A DNA stretch of 64,000 nucleotides, from positions 72,158,898 through 72,222,897 of the forward strand of contig NC_092521.1 of NCBI RefSeq assembly GCF_037038585.1. The letters run 5' to 3'. Shown here piece by piece: positions 23,096 to 35,953 of this stretch. Both the position numbers and the translations under genes were made by a program. Under the pieces are notes generated by a model. That model searched no databases. It saw only the letters and a program-made list of their open reading frames with translations, and was not told the DNA's origin. Positions within the stretch are counted from its first letter, which is position 1, and each line of letters opens with the position of its first letter. The stretch is from Patagioenas fasciata (Eukaryota; Chordata; Aves; Columbiformes; Columbidae).

Positions 23096-24770
23096 CCTGT
23101 AGCTGGGTACTGAAGAAAGGATAACCCAGCAATCCTTCATTAGTTATGAAGAAAGTACTTAAGACGGGACAACAATCATAGAAAAGGATTTGTGAAGAAT
23201 AATGAACAGATCATATAAGCCATTAAGATTACATTGACTTTGAGTGAAGCTGTTATTTTTTAGCATGTCAGTTTCATGGTGTGGCCATGGAGTGTGAGCA
23301 CTGTTGAAGATGATGACATTTGCATTAGACGTGGAAAGCTCAGTTGCATTCTTAAGCAGCTGAGTGAGGGACAGTGAAATCACTGTTCGACCAACTAAGC
23401 ATTGCGAGTAAAACTTCAGCTCAGTTCCCATGGTAGCTGCCTCAGACCTTTGTGACTTTGGACTGTCTATTTAAAGATAGGACTCCTTTATTCAGGCATG
23501 TGACAATCACCGAATTTAACCCCAGAAACAAGGCAGTATTGCTCACTACTGAGATCTGTATTGTTGTAAGTAACCTTTCCTTCATTATCTGATCTAGCTC
23601 AGGTACCTCTTTTGTATGCTATAGGCTGTTATTTTAATGTAGGTCATATAAATATTGAATAGAAAGGGATAACTGGATGGTTTATGTCACTTTAAAACTT
23701 CTTGTGTTCCAGCTTTTATAAAGACATAAAATCACAATGTGGAAAAAATATGTATCTTGACCAAGTACTAATATTGTAGTCAATGAAAAGAAATTGGAAG
23801 TGTCTGAATTATTACTTACACTTTTAAGCACAGCCTTCCTCTTTCTTCTTGTACTCAGGCACAGGCTATTTTTTAAATGAAATGTCAGGTACAAAGCCCT
23901 AGTGCTCTTACTGTTGGATTCAAGACAGTATAATACTATTCAGAACTCCCAGAATATTTGTTCTCAAAAGGATATCTCTATTTGTCATTTCAGAAACCAC
24001 AATATGAATTTTCCTTCTCCTTATCTGTAAAATCACTATTTGAAACATTGGATGCTCAAATAATGGCCTAGGGAAACTGCTGACACACAACTGACACTCT
24101 GAAGCAATTAAAATTTATCACCAACATATTTGGAGAGACAGCAGTTCTCTGTTAGACTTTTGCACTCATTCTTCAGCACAGCTTGTGTTACCAAATTAGC
24201 GTCCATACTTGAACATAGAGGTAAAAGAAATAAGAACATCAGGAAACAAATACACAAACTTAGAATGAATTCACAATGGCATAAACTATAAAGTTGAGGG
24301 ATTCTGTCCTTTTACTAGTAATTATTTTGAGAGTGGGTAGGAACAAAGCACTTCAATACTAAACATGAGGCTGGAGGTCAATAGCAACACAAACCCACTT
24401 GGCTGCTGCTTATAATGGTTCTTGCTTTATGTTGACACTGAGGGCCTCCCTACCCACTTAGACCTGAGTCAGTGCACTAATATATCAAATCAACCAGATA
24501 AAATAAAATTTTGAGATGGCTTGCCGTGCTGGAAGGGGCCACGCTGAAAAAAAATTAATAGCAGAACGCAAAGGACAGGATGAGTTTATGCTGCAAAGGG
24601 GAGAGCAAGGAGCCAGCATCTGGTAGTTAGACTGGTGTGGACTGCGGTGGAGCCATCCTGACTGGATGGGAGAAGGAGAGAAGGAGAAGTAACTGTCTGA
24701 AACACCCAAGTAGAAATTTCATCCTTACTGTTTACTATGTAGTCTGTAGCTGGAGCCAATTGCTTAAGAA

Positions 24771-24787
24771 TTTTTTTTTTTTTTTTT
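24771..24787. repeat. Poly(T), 17 bases
   Basis: Uninterrupted T homopolymer, followed by AAATC. No retroposed body is recognisable on the minus strand. Confidence 0.9.
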
Positions 24788-25002
24788 AAATCTTGTGCGT
24801 TACAGTGACATATGCATACCATGTGTTAAAGTAATATGCATACTATAATGAAGAAGGCTTAGGAGGCACCTCATCACAGTATTTCTGTACTTCTGCTACA
24901 AAGAGGACTGAGGCTCTCACTTCACAAAGAATCACATGAAGAATACACGTGGCAACAGATAAAAGTTGCACTGGGAGAGGCTTCATCTTAGTATAAGAAT
25001 TA

Positions 25003-25023
25003 TTTTTTTTTTTTTTTTTTTTT
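25003..25023. repeat. Poly(T), 21 bases
   Basis: An uninterrupted run of 21 T is followed by CAG, so it reads like a strong splice-acceptor pyrimidine tract. About 25 bases downstream a plus-strand CR1 fragment begins. The pairing is probably fortuitous. Confidence 0.9.
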
Positions 25024-25047
25024 CAGCAACAACAAGTATTCACTAGA

Positions 25048-25214
25048 ACATCTCCAGGGATGTGGTGGAGTTCCCTGCACCAGAGGTTTTTAAGATGCGA
25101 TTGGACAGGATGGCAGATAATGTCATCTAAGCTCTCTTTCCAATGAAAGGTTAGACAGATGATCTCTGGAGGTCCCTTCCAACCTGGGAGGATTTTCCAA
25201 TTCTGTGATTCTCT
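25048..25214 (+). mobile_element. CR1 LINE 3' tail, plus strand
   Basis: Only the last ~165 bases of a CR1 remain. Recognisable parts are GGGATGTGGTGGAGTTCCCTG, the GATTGGACAGGATGG-type segment, GATGATCTCTGGAGGTCCCT and the terminal AATTCTGTGATTCTCTG. It encodes only the last residues before the CR1 stop, with no useful frame. Confidence 0.92.
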
Positions 25215-26744
25215 GTTTATTTTGGTTTCTTAATATTTTTAAGTAGAGAAAAATAAAAGTGAAAAAACAACAATACTTACTTATATATATTTCAGCAGGC
25301 ATAGTGAGACTTCTTATAGGCAAAATTCAAACAACGTATTTTTCAACTGGATTATTTGCCTATGGGAGAAGAAGAGTTGGAGTTGTTCAGTTTCAATGCA
25401 TCTTTAATGTGCTTCTGATGCTTTCTGTTTACCTTTTTCAGATGCAGATTTTGAGATTTTTTTTTTTTTTTCTCAAAGCCCCAATTCCCACAGACTTTGG
25501 ATTGCAGAAGGAACTTGGCTTTCACTTGAAAACTGTGACAGATAGAGCCTTGTGGTTTCTGCCAAGCAGATTAAAGTTTATCAAGAGAGAGGGGAGACTG
25601 TAAATAATGCCCTGGATGGCCCTTGCCTTGCTGGAGGGTTGACTTCATTGACTGCTTCACACACCATGTGTTTACAGTCACACACCACTGAAGTTTTTCC
25701 ATTTCTATGGCATCTTCTACCCTTCTCCTAGCTCAAAAACCTTAGAATATGCCTACTGTTTTTCTTTCAAGCACAAAAAAAAATTATCTAAAGTCCCCTT
25801 CATGAATTCTAGATTTTAGAAAAGAGTAAACTGTTCCCCAAGTCTTTCATAAGACTTGGGCTTTTTCTTTTTTTTTTAAAAATTTATTATGCTCTGTAAA
25901 TTATATTGACAATATTATCACATTTTCTTCAGAGTTACAGTTATCTTTGCTTTTATCTATAAATCTTTTCATATTAGCCAGCAATGCTAGAGTACTCCCC
26001 AATAGACGGTGTTTCATGAAAGCTTCAAAAGTTTGGTAACTGATGTTAAAATTACTCTGAAGTTCCAGACCTATTGTTTCACTCTCATAATTTTGCCCCA
26101 CAGGTCCTTTTTTTAAAAAAAATAAATTTAAAATGTACCACTCAGGATACCCACTGAGACTAAATGTCCTGTTTCCATAGTAAAAAGCCGTTAAAGTTTA
26201 TTTATTTTCTTTAGACTTCTAGTAATGAAACTATGAAGTTACAAAGATAATTTCACCCCCACCTCCTTCCACGCATTTCAATAGCTTTGGGGTAAATGCC
26301 ACAATGAGTTTTAAAATGAAATTACCTTTCATTTTCAGAAAATAATAACTTCTACCTGTATCAGCCATCCAACAATACTTTTTTTCCTTAAATTAAAATT
26401 GAATACGATAAGAAAAGACAACAATGCCTGAGGAACAATACTGACAACAAACAAATAATTGTGTCATTGGAGGAAATCACATATACTGTTTGGTTTGTAA
26501 GGCAAGATGTGTACTTTTGAAGCTGAAATACTTGAGACGGAATATTTTTCCATAAATGGTAGAAATAATGGATGGTGACCATCCATTGAAGTTGTGTGAC
26601 ATTTTCCAAATATAATAGATTCCTGATTTAATTTCTGAGTTACTCTAGCTTTTTCAGTGATGGCCTCAGTCCTTTGGGTTGGTTTCACTTTGTCACACTA
26701 AGTTCCTTTCCATCTGAGCTGGGTAGCTAACTCCTCCATCTCGT

Positions 26745-27006
26745 GTAGGGTGAGGGGCAACGGGCACAGACTAAAAGATAAGAGGTTCCATCTGAATATG
26801 AGGAGAAATTTCTTTACTTCGAGGGTGCCAGAGCACTGCAACAAACTGCCCAGAGAGTTTGTGAAGTTTCCTTGTCTGGAGACATTCAAAACCCACCTGG
26901 ACACATTCCTGTGCGATCTGCTCTGGGTGAACCTGCTTTAACAGATGGATTGGACTAGATGATCTCCAGAGGTCACTTCCAACCCCAACCATTCTGTGAT
27001 TCTGTG
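26745..27006 (+). mobile_element. CR1 LINE 3' end, plus strand
   Basis: About 260 bases of the CR1 3' end. A 63-codon frame (26750-26941) reads MRGNGHRLKDKRFHLNM, then VPEHCNKLPREF and LETFKTHLDTFLCDLL, the normal C-terminal stretch of CR1 ORF2. The tail is TGGACTAGATGATCTCCAGA and CATTCTGTGATTCTGTG. Terminal stop replaced by a few extra codons (WVNLL). 5'-truncated and inactive. Confidence 0.95.
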
Positions 27007-28590
27007 TATTACTGAGAAAATAACGTTAAGCAAATGTCAGGGATATATGTGCTGAACGGTCAGGCTCCACATCAGACAGTCGTAACCTTTTCTACTGCAG
27101 TTTTCAGGGCTGATAAATTTTGTTACAATCAAAAGGCAGGCAGAATGGGCATCTGAGGTCTGTAAGGTGACCCATCTCTTCTTCATGGTGAAGAATAACA
27201 CATGGGACTGAGGCTGGAGAAAGGAATTAGGAGAAATAAGAGCCTGAGGGCCTCTCTCACCACAGGCCTGCACGTGGCACTTCACCAGCACTGCCTGTTC
27301 TTGTGTCTGGCCATGAAGATCTGGGCCACACCCTCTCTAAGCCTGCAGACCCAAGAAGCCTGTGCTGTCTTTCCTCTGAATCTGGTGCACAGTGTGAATA
27401 TTTTCTCCTTTCTGAAATAACAATGCTTCTGCTACTAGTAAAAATAGCATGACACACATCACTGCAACTGTACAAAATATCTGTGCATTTGTATTCCTGT
27501 GAAAATAAGAACTAGAAAACGGCATAACTCTTCTTCTCCCCTGCAGAAAATTAAAATAATCCCACGGCAATAACTGTGAAGAATGCCATTAAAGTTGTGA
27601 TAGGCGAAGTTCACATTCAAGATGCTGCTTGCAGTCAGTTACCATGCATCAGCTGAGCCACAGTAGCTACATTCTTAAAACAGCCAAGGGCACTTAATGT
27701 GGTCTGTGACGAAAGACGGTTGAACTAAGCCACATTACCATGCATTTGCCATAGTAGAACAACAAAAGACTCTCAGGTTTAGCTGATATAACTTTTAATT
27801 GGTGGAAGTTTCAAGCTGTACTTAAATCATTATTTTTCATTAAAATGCACTTGAAAGAGGATGCCAGGATCTTGCTTCTTATGCACCCCTGCATACCTTA
27901 TGATATATTTCTAAATTGTATAATTACATATTGCTTTTCACAGTTGGGCTCTCCCCTATTTCAGTATGCAAGACAAATCTGTAGTGCACAATTAAGACTT
28001 CAGAAAGAGTAGAGGCTCCTGCTTCACAGCTGGGGAGCTCTGTTGGCTCAGGAAAGTGCAAAAATAGACACTGGTGGCTCTTTTTAGCAGCTCCAGGGTA
28101 ATTTGCCCTGTTGGAAGAGTGCAAAGACTGTTACTTGTGGGCGACTCATGTCACATGCTCTCTAAGGACTGAGCGTTAGTGGTGGCACAGTGACAAAATG
28201 CAACAAGTTGCTTTTACCTGTCAACATTCTAGAAAGAAATAGAGAAATATTGCAAGGAAACACCACCTTGAAGTAAATTCTTCCTTTCCCACTGCAGTAA
28301 AACTAGTATTAAGTATTCATTTCTCAGACTCCATTTCCCAGTTTGTTACTACATTAGAGGTTTTTTATTTGTGTTATTTCTAGCACAAAGCCTATCATTA
28401 GCTACCAGTACTGGTGTGTCAGTAATGCTCTAGAAGGAAAATATTTGTAAACTTAGTGGGCACATTTCAGAACATAAATGTTCCAATGGAAGGAAAGATA
28501 ATGACTCCTCTAATGCAATACATATATAAAGTATATGTGCATATATTATAGGCTGCCTTTCATTGTAATCTGTTTTTTGCTTCACAGTTT
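27007..28590. other. Unique DNA, no gene seen
   Basis: Between two CR1 tails. The overlapping minus-strand and plus-strand frames at 27037-27570 are 66-84 codons and lack known domains. They lie in a slightly GC-richer patch (27170-27390) with no splice support that I can see. Confidence 0.45.
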
Positions 28591-28886
28591 GTCTACAACT
28601 ACCTGAAAGGAGGTTGTAGCATGGAAGGCGTTGGTCTCTTCTCCCAAGTGGCAAGTGATAGGACAAGAGGAAATGGCCTCAGGTTCCACTTGGGTATTAG
28701 GAAAAAAATCTTTATGGAAAGAGGTGTCAGGCATTGGAACAGGCTACCCAGGGAAGTGGTGGAGTCACCATCCCTGGAGGTGTTTAAAAGACATGTAGAT
28801 GAGGTTCTTAAGAATATGGTTTTACGTCAGAGTTGGACTCGATGATCTAGAGGGTCTCTTGCAACCCAAATGATTCTATGATTCTT
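28591..28886 (+). mobile_element. CR1 LINE 3' end, plus strand
   Basis: Begins at CTACAACTACCTGAAAGGAG (a classic CR1 segment encoding the YKYLK-like block) and ends in GACTCGATGATCTAGAGG and TGATTCTATGATTCTTGAG. The frame 28621-28845 carries [18 protein letters not shown] and [17 protein letters not shown], the ORF2 C-terminus. Truncated 5' end and inactive. Confidence 0.96.
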
Positions 28887-31800
28887 GAGAGGCCAGTTTT
28901 CATGTAGAGATGAAAAAAGTTTTCTGAGTTGTGATATTGACTAGCAGTATATAGTAAATTACCATATTCTTTTATAAACAGAAAAGCTTTTGAAATGTGT
29001 TATAGTCACACTGTTTAATTAACAATGGTTGCTATGGATAGTTTTTTTTACTATTTTTTTTCTTTTCCGTGAACAACATTACTTAGAAATAGGAGACTTC
29101 ATATGCTGGAACTCTTGAGTCTCTTCTGAAAGTCCCATATTTTTCTCTTCTTTCCACCTTTTATTGTCAACAACCTGAGAGAACAGCAGGATTTAGGCCT
29201 AAACACAATTTGAAAAAGAAATACTATGAATTTTTTCAAAGAAGACTTTAGAATATAGGCACCTGTATCTTATTCTGTTTTAATTTCATCCAGCTCTTTG
29301 AAAGTTGTAGTTTTAGGTGACAATCATTTTAGTTAACACCAATTACATAAGTGTTATCATTGCTCTAATTCCAGTGGAAGATTTCACAATTAATAGTTTT
29401 CTGGAGTAGGAGAAAGAATTAATGAAGGTTATTATTTTTTTCTTATCTCACAGATGTATTTACAATACCTACAGTTAAAATTAAACATAATTAAAGTCAC
29501 TGGTTATTCACAGAAATGTTCTTAGTCAGATCACTTTAAGCTGCTCTAAGTCCTTACAGCTGAAGTTCTCGCATGACCCATGGTAGAAATATATGTGTGT
29601 GTGTACATAGATTCAGAAACAGCCTTGAGCAGTGTTCTTGATGAAAGTATGAGCAATGCTTAAAACCATATTTTGCTCCCATTTGGATAGGTTGTTACTT
29701 TGATTTTGTGCTTGTCAGAGAATTTGAAACGCACTCAAAGAGGCTCCAGTATAAAATATTCAGTAACTTAACTTTCAGATTGCTGCCTTATGTACCACCA
29801 GCAAACTCTTTTGAATGATAGTTGTCATAATCCTAATTCACTAAGGAAACAAACAGAATGTTTTTTACAATTATCTCAATCAAGGAATGGATTCTGGACA
29901 TTCCCAGAATTGGAGTAGCACAACCACTGCACATTAGATCTAATGTATCAGGAGGTTGTCTCAGTGTGCTTATTTTATTTTCTTCAGCTTTTCAGACACT
30001 AAAAAATCAGGACAATGACAAATGCTACTGTAGTTTCTTCTGAAGTCTTCTCTTCTGGGGAGGGAAGATAAAATGTTATAAATATGAGGAGAAAATATGA
30101 GGATTGATTCTCATCTTATACCTGACTTAAAGTCTTAAGGCAAGCACTTAAAGAGAGTTTAACTGTGACCAGGTGAAATTTTCCATTAACACATTGTTAA
30201 ATGAGACAAGTCATGTGATTAGAATTAACATGTACTTAAATAATGTGTTGAATTAAGCTTTAAGTCTTAAATACAAAGTGATTTAATGTAATAGTCACAT
30301 TCAAAACCAGAAAGCTTTGTTTGAAGACAACCTGGAGGAAAACTGAAAGACACATTTCCTAACAGAAACCAGGCAAAATTATGTAGATGCTGGAAGCATA
30401 GTTCTACTTTCTAATTAAGGTCTCTAATTACTTAAACTATTCTGCACAATCATTTTCCTTTCCTTCCTGTAGTGCTGAGAAGTCACAGGGAGACCTGCTT
30501 ACATCCATCAGCTTGCTGCATTCACATATAAAATACGGCATGGCCCACAAAGAAAGACAATTCTTTGTGGTTTATAATTAGCATCACAATTGGAGACATT
30601 AGATTTTCGCTCTCTTCCAACCCCACTTCTGGCTTCAGACCATATTGCTGCCAGAACAAAATGCCAGAAGGTTTAAAAAACAGTATTTGGTAGCTAGTGC
30701 AGGAATAGAATAGCTGTTTTTCCCAGGAAGATTTAAGATTATGGCAATGTTGCAGCACTAGATTGAAAAGGGTCCCTTTTGATAAAGGAGTTAACAGAAA
30801 TTAAAGGAGTAACTGCTCACTTAGCAAGGTGAAGAAGTGACAGAATGGATCTGGAAGTGATGAACATACCTAGCTCATTACAAAGCCTGCAGCAAGAAGC
30901 AAATCTTCATTCATTTTCTATATGTGCTTTACTCAGACCTGCTAGCTAAGTACCAGGTTTTGATTGCTCTTGATGGTTATAGTTTAGAAGCCTCTTTTGC
31001 AGGTGACCACTTACAGAACAGTGTCAGAAAATTATGCTTTTTCCTGTCCGATTTGCTTTTCAGGAAAAAAAAAGTTACAAATAGGTGTTGAGTTTTTAAC
31101 TTCTCCTCTGTTTTTCTGTGGCTGTGGGTACATGCCTTGTGAAGTCCATTCTGTGTCTTTGGTGCTAAGAATATTTTTTTTTACTGCATTGAGGAGTTAG
31201 GTGGTGAAAAGACAAATGTTTTTGTTTTAAGTTGGACTTAAATGCAAGCTGAACTTATCAGTAAGCATTTGGTACTCAAACCTTGGTGTATTTAGAGGCA
31301 TAACTTTAGCTAATGAGGGGAACACAAATGACTTGCTGTGTGTAAGTGCCTCCAGAACTAGTGAGCAGTTGTATGAGGGCTTCTGTTTGCCTTGGACTTG
31401 ATCTGTTGGCAGTAGTTCAAATCTCAGGTTAGGTTCTGATCGCTTTCTGTCATTTCTAGAATATTGTCATGTTGGTTTTGTCATATCAGGCTTGGCAGGT
31501 GCAATGTGTCTGATACAACCTTCTACAACATGCTGGGCTAGCTGTAAGTCACCAGTGCAACAGATGTGTGGGTGCTCAGCTGGTGGTTTGAATTTACTGT
31601 GGATTTGTGAGCCCTGTGTGTCTGGGACACCTGCAACTGTGCAACTTGAGTTAACCAACAGTCTTTAGCAAGAAAGGACTTCCAGAGGCTGATAAAAAAA
31701 TGATCAGGACTGCATTTGTATGAGTGTCTGGAGGGACTGTTGACAGGGCTATATAATCGCAGGTTCTTGGCACTAGTGAGTGCTGGTATGCTCCCGTTGC

Positions 31801-32656
31801 TGTGTTGACTGGCTCTTATGGGGTGGTAACAATGGAAGTAGGGGTGGTAATGAGGGAGAAAGCAGTGGGATGGGAAATGCCATAGCTTTAAGGAAGAGAT
31901 TCCAGATACAGAAGAGGAACTCTTACTTGCATTGCTGTTAGGTGCCCTAGAAAACTTTCAGAACAGCAAATTATTCAAGGCATGCTGTGACATTATTTTT
32001 TGTCATCACTCATCAAATAGGCATAAGCCCTTTAATAACAACCATCTGGAGTTTGTGGTATTGTAGTACTGAGCAATAATATCTGTGCTTTATGTGCCCC
32101 AGTCAAGAGAATGATAATTGCACGTGTTTTGAAGTGGAAATAGAAATTATGTGTACGTAGCACATAAATGCTGACTGCATAGAGCAATTGTTGCATGCAC
32201 GGACAGCGTTGTGTCTCTGTCTGGAAAGCACCTGGTTTGGTGATTCCCACTTATTGGAGCATCTCCAGGAGATAGAGCCTTATTCCTGAAAGGAATGACA
32301 GTGGTGCATACAGACCCATAGGCAGACAGTCTCCAGCATTCTTTTTTGGTGAAAAAAATAAGTAATTCAAGTCCTACACCAACTTGATTCATTTCTGGTT
32401 TAATACAATTACTGCATATCAAATAAAGTGGAAGCAGATAATTGCCACTATATCCCTGACAGAAATCTTCCGAGTTATATTTCCATAGCTGGCAATTGTT
32501 GTGCTAATGTGTATATAAGCTTGTGAAAATGTCTGCTTTATTTTTACTCTTAAATTTCTTTCTCCCTTAGAAATGCTGTATAACCTAGTTATGGCTTCCA
32601 TTGTGATAGCTCCTTCCAAATATAACCTTCTCTCTCAGGAAGTTGCCAAGACAAGA
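28887..32656. other. AT-rich unique DNA, no gene seen
   Basis: Nearly 3.8 kb of unique-looking DNA. Frames at 29858, 30522, 30997, 31467 and 32032-32422 are short and domainless. AT-rich segments around 30130-30300 contain several CTTAAAG and TTAAG words but nothing assignable. Confidence 0.5.
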
Positions 32657-32720
32657 TTTTGTTGTTGTTGTTGCTGCTGAGTTTTTTGTTTGGTTGGTTG
32701 TTTGTTTGTTTTTTTTTTTT
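32657..32720. repeat. (GTT)n/(TTTG)n/T-rich tract
   Basis: GTTGTTGTT units pass into GTTTGGTTGG and a terminal T run. Low-complexity sequence. Confidence 0.88.
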
Positions 32721-33233
32721 CTGAGATATAATGAACGTGATCAAAACTGATGGGTAAAGTTACAGATAGGAACAAATTCAAACTGATAAATCAGGTATAA
32801 TTCTTTACATGTTTTTAACTTACTGGCTACCATTGTTATTTTTTTACTTAATATCATTGACTAGAAGTTTCTGTAAATTAACAGTCTGCATTTCATTGTT
32901 GTTTTTTTTAATCATAATTTGTATATTAAAGTGAAGACCTTTTTGGGTATCATTTCAATTAAAGAGGTAAATCTACAAAAAGTTTTAGCTCCAATTATTG
33001 TGTTTTAAATGGTTCTCCCAATCTGCATAGCATCACTTGTACTATTAGTGAAAAGAAAATGTAGGCAGTTTTCATCTCACCTATTGCACTTGAAATGACA
33101 CCTTACAAGAATTACCACTGGCACAGTACAATATTAGATGCAACATATTTTACTCTTGTAGTGGGTTTTGATGTTTTTGAAGTGATGAAACTAATTATTC
33201 TCAGCTAGATTTTTTCAGTGTTTCTCTTTGGCA
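32721..33233. other. AT-rich unique DNA before the exon-like signal
   Basis: AT-rich unique sequence. Its last 25 bases (ending TTTCTCTTTGGCAG) form a pyrimidine tract that serves as the acceptor for the candidate exon described next. Nothing else is seen. Confidence 0.45.
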
Positions 33234-33234
33234 G

Positions 33235-33287
33235 GTGAACAGCGCAGCAGCATGAGCAGCAACAATGGCATGTCCAGCTTTCACTGA
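33235..33287 (+). other. Candidate terminal exon (C-terminal coding or non-coding transcript)
   Basis: A pyrimidine-rich tract ending TTTCTCTTTGGCAG (33221-33234) is a good splice acceptor. The sequence after it is more GC than its surroundings. In phase 1 it encodes EQRSSMSSNNGMSSFH and stops at TGA 33285-33287. The Ser/Asn-rich short tail would suit the last residues of a larger protein, but I do not recognise the protein. The other two phases stop within a few codons. It could equally be an exon of a non-coding RNA or a chance match. No donor is proposed because the stop would make it terminal. Confidence 0.25.
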
Positions 33288-34539
33288 GGAACTTAAACAG
33301 TGAGGTACATGGCTACTGTCTCACTCACAGAATGCCAGAAATGGAAATTCACTTTGGTGTTGGAGAGACATGATGGGTGATCTGCTCCAGACAGGCAGTT
33401 CCTACTTCCTGTGTCAGAAACAGAGACAACCTGGAGGCTTATCTGAAAAATCTCTCTTGACTAGATATGTTTGTGAATGTTCAAAGAGTCTTCACCTAGG
33501 ATTATGGTGTGGCAAAGGAACACGTTTTAGGGACTCCAAAATGGCAAGAACAATGAGGAAATAATTCAACCAAAGAGAGAAGGTAGCTGAACATATTAAC
33601 TAACATGTTCAAAAAAATGGACATCTGGTCAAATTATTTGTAAGATTTAATAACCAGAGGGAATCTCACGCTTACCTCAGATTAAATTATTTTGAGAGTT
33701 AACAATTAGTTTTTGATGCACCATTGTATATGCTTTTGATTTCTTATTCCTAAAATACTTACAATCAGTTTTATAAAAGTGTTGGCATATTATCTTTCCC
33801 TAAGATGCTAGAAAAACAATCCCAAACTGACAGTAGTAGAGCAGATAGGGAAATCAAGGAGGCAGACAGCTTAAATTAATGAGGATCAGGTTCACCCTGG
33901 GTGGGAAGATTATGAGAGGAGAACTACAAACTACCCTAAGTTAGCTTTATCAGCAAATGTCTGGAGCAGGGTTTGTACAATGATGCTTTACTGCTTTGGT
34001 AGAAGTCATTAGCTGTCAGTAATGGGCAGCTCATTAAAAGCAGATATGATGATGGGTATACAGACAAACAGAACCACATCTTATAAACAGTGGCATACAA
34101 ATAGACTAAAAGATAATGTTTTCAACCTATGTGATGTTCTCTCCAGGTTGTCATTTTTCTGTCTGAGACTATTTTTGACACTTAAATTAAGCTTTTAAAA
34201 CTTTATAATGGTTCCCAGTACTTAACGCAGCAACAGGAGGAAAATAACTTCCTAGGTTTCACTGTTGAAGCGTAAGTATTCTATTTTCAAAGCAGTTTTC
34301 TTCGAATTTCAGAAACTAATATCTAAGAAAATGCAGAAGCTAAGTGGAAGTGTCCAAAGGTCCTTTTTGCTTTTTTTCAAGCAGTGATTCCACGTCTGGA
34401 CTACCAAACTGTCTCCTGTCTCCTTCAAAACCAATAAAATACCAGTTTTATGTGTTAGCAATCTCTGAATTTGCATGTGACCCAGTCATTAAAAAAGATA
34501 ACGTGCAACTCACTAATGATTTTTTTCCTTTTGTTTTAG

Positions 34540-34564
34540 GAAAAAAGGACATTCAGCTGCCACA
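34540..34564 (+). other. Microexon-like element (25 nt between acceptor and donor)
   Basis: TTTTTTTCCTTTTGTTTTAG at 34520-34539 is a near-ideal acceptor, and GTAAGTG starts at 34565, a near-consensus donor. They bound a 25-base segment GAAAAAAGGACATTCAGCTG plus CCACA. The length is not a multiple of three, so inclusion would shift frame in a coding transcript. Same strand as the 33235 candidate and 1.3 kb downstream. Signals of this quality also occur by chance in AT-rich DNA. Confidence 0.25.
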
Positions 34565-35814
34565 GTAAGTGAATGAAGATGACGTATCTGGCTGTTAATA
34601 CCTGCATTGTACCTTCAGTCACTCACTACTGAATACTTTCTAGGTAAATGTGGTAAGAAAAATTAGGAATGCTTGAAATAATATCTATTTTAACTCAGTT
34701 CTCGGAGAACAAACCTGAAGTCACTGTATCATTCTATGTGAAGGTGAGGTAGACCATAAGCCTTGTTTTGTACTCTGGGGCTATAGAATTCCAGCTGGCC
34801 CCAGCTTGCTTGGAGGTGCTCTCTGCCTGCATAGCCAGGAGTTGAGACACAATCAAGAATCTGCTCCCCGGGAGTATAATTGGACTGAAGTACAGTTACT
34901 TGCTGTGCAAATTAATCTTTTATGAAGGCTGCTGAAGAGCAGGACAAAGTGCTTGTTTCATTGATTTGACACAGGACGTACTATTCTCATCACTGTATGA
35001 CACATTCTCTAAAATAAAGGACGGATGATTGGTCCTGGCAGGAGAGATATTCACAAAGGGCCTTTCTTCCAGCCCCCTGCCTCATCCCTGCTTTTGAACA
35101 CTCTTCTCAGTGGCAACTGTATCACAGCAGCTCCTGCTACTGCAAGATTAAAGACAGAAGGCCCTCTTTCTGCTGTAAAAAGTGGAACCTGTATTCTATC
35201 TGTATACAGTCATACGCTATGTGCAGAATGGCTTCCCAAGTTCAAGTCAAGAAACAGTATTTTCCACTGCACTCTGAGTGCTAATTTTGTCAATTCTGTT
35301 TCTCTTTCCCAGAAGTCCATTGCAACTATACTTGAACAGATGTTTCTTTTCATCCTATACAGTCATTTTCACCATCATAAAACTACTGATTTTGACAGTA
35401 TTGGTAAATAATGAGGGAGGGGGAGAAAAAAATTGTTGTCAGGGAAACATAGCAAAAAAAGCATTTTCTCTTAGTTAACTGATAAAAGTTGGAAGGAGTT
35501 TGTACCTTTTGAAAAATCTACATCTATGTTTTTCTTTTATTTGTTCATTGTAAGTCTATTTTTAAAAGTTCTTACTGAAAACGTTTAGATTGTTTTACCT
35601 ATACAGAGCTGGGAAATACAGGACCCAAACAAATACAACAAACTGCAAAGTAGTCACAGAGGCTAACTTTAGCTTAATGAACTAATCTTTTGTGTATTCA
35701 GTAGGGAAGGAGTCAGAAAAAGGAGGTGTGTATTGAGTGTGGCTGGGAAAGAGTTATATTTGTGTTGGGTTTTGTTAGGGTTTTTTGAGTTGCAACTAGA
35801 ATAAAAAGAAAATA

Positions 35815-35842
35815 CAAACAAACAAACAAACAAACAAAAAAC
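35815..35842. repeat. (CAAA)n tract
   Basis: About six CAAA units followed by an A run. Its reverse strand gives a Phe/Cys/Leu-rich frame (FCLFVCLFVF), an artefact. Confidence 0.9.
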
Positions 35843-35892
35843 AGCTCTCCTCCCCCCAATCCAGCCAAACAAAAGCCACGTACAACTCACCC

Positions 35893-35953
35893 TAAAAAAA
35901 CCAAACAAACAGAAACAAACAAACAAGAAACCAAAACCAAACAGCAACAAAAC
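35893..35953. repeat. (CAAA)n-like imperfect tract
   Basis: CAAA, CCAAA and AGAAA units follow the first (CAAA)n array after ~50 bases of ordinary sequence. The two arrays may derive from one older array broken by an insertion or by decay. Confidence 0.85.

Larger units (their letters stand above)
22609..25002. other. Unique DNA with short low-complexity runs
   Basis: AT-rich sequence with no recognisable gene. Frames at 23159, 23682 and 24485-24822 (minus) are short and without domains. A (TTTTG)n run at 23036 and a T run at 24771-24787 are simple repeats. Confidence 0.5.

Noticed and set aside
35025..35411. 128-codon plus-strand frame as a possible gene
   Set aside because: No recognisable domain, no compositional shift and no convincing splice sites at its ends.
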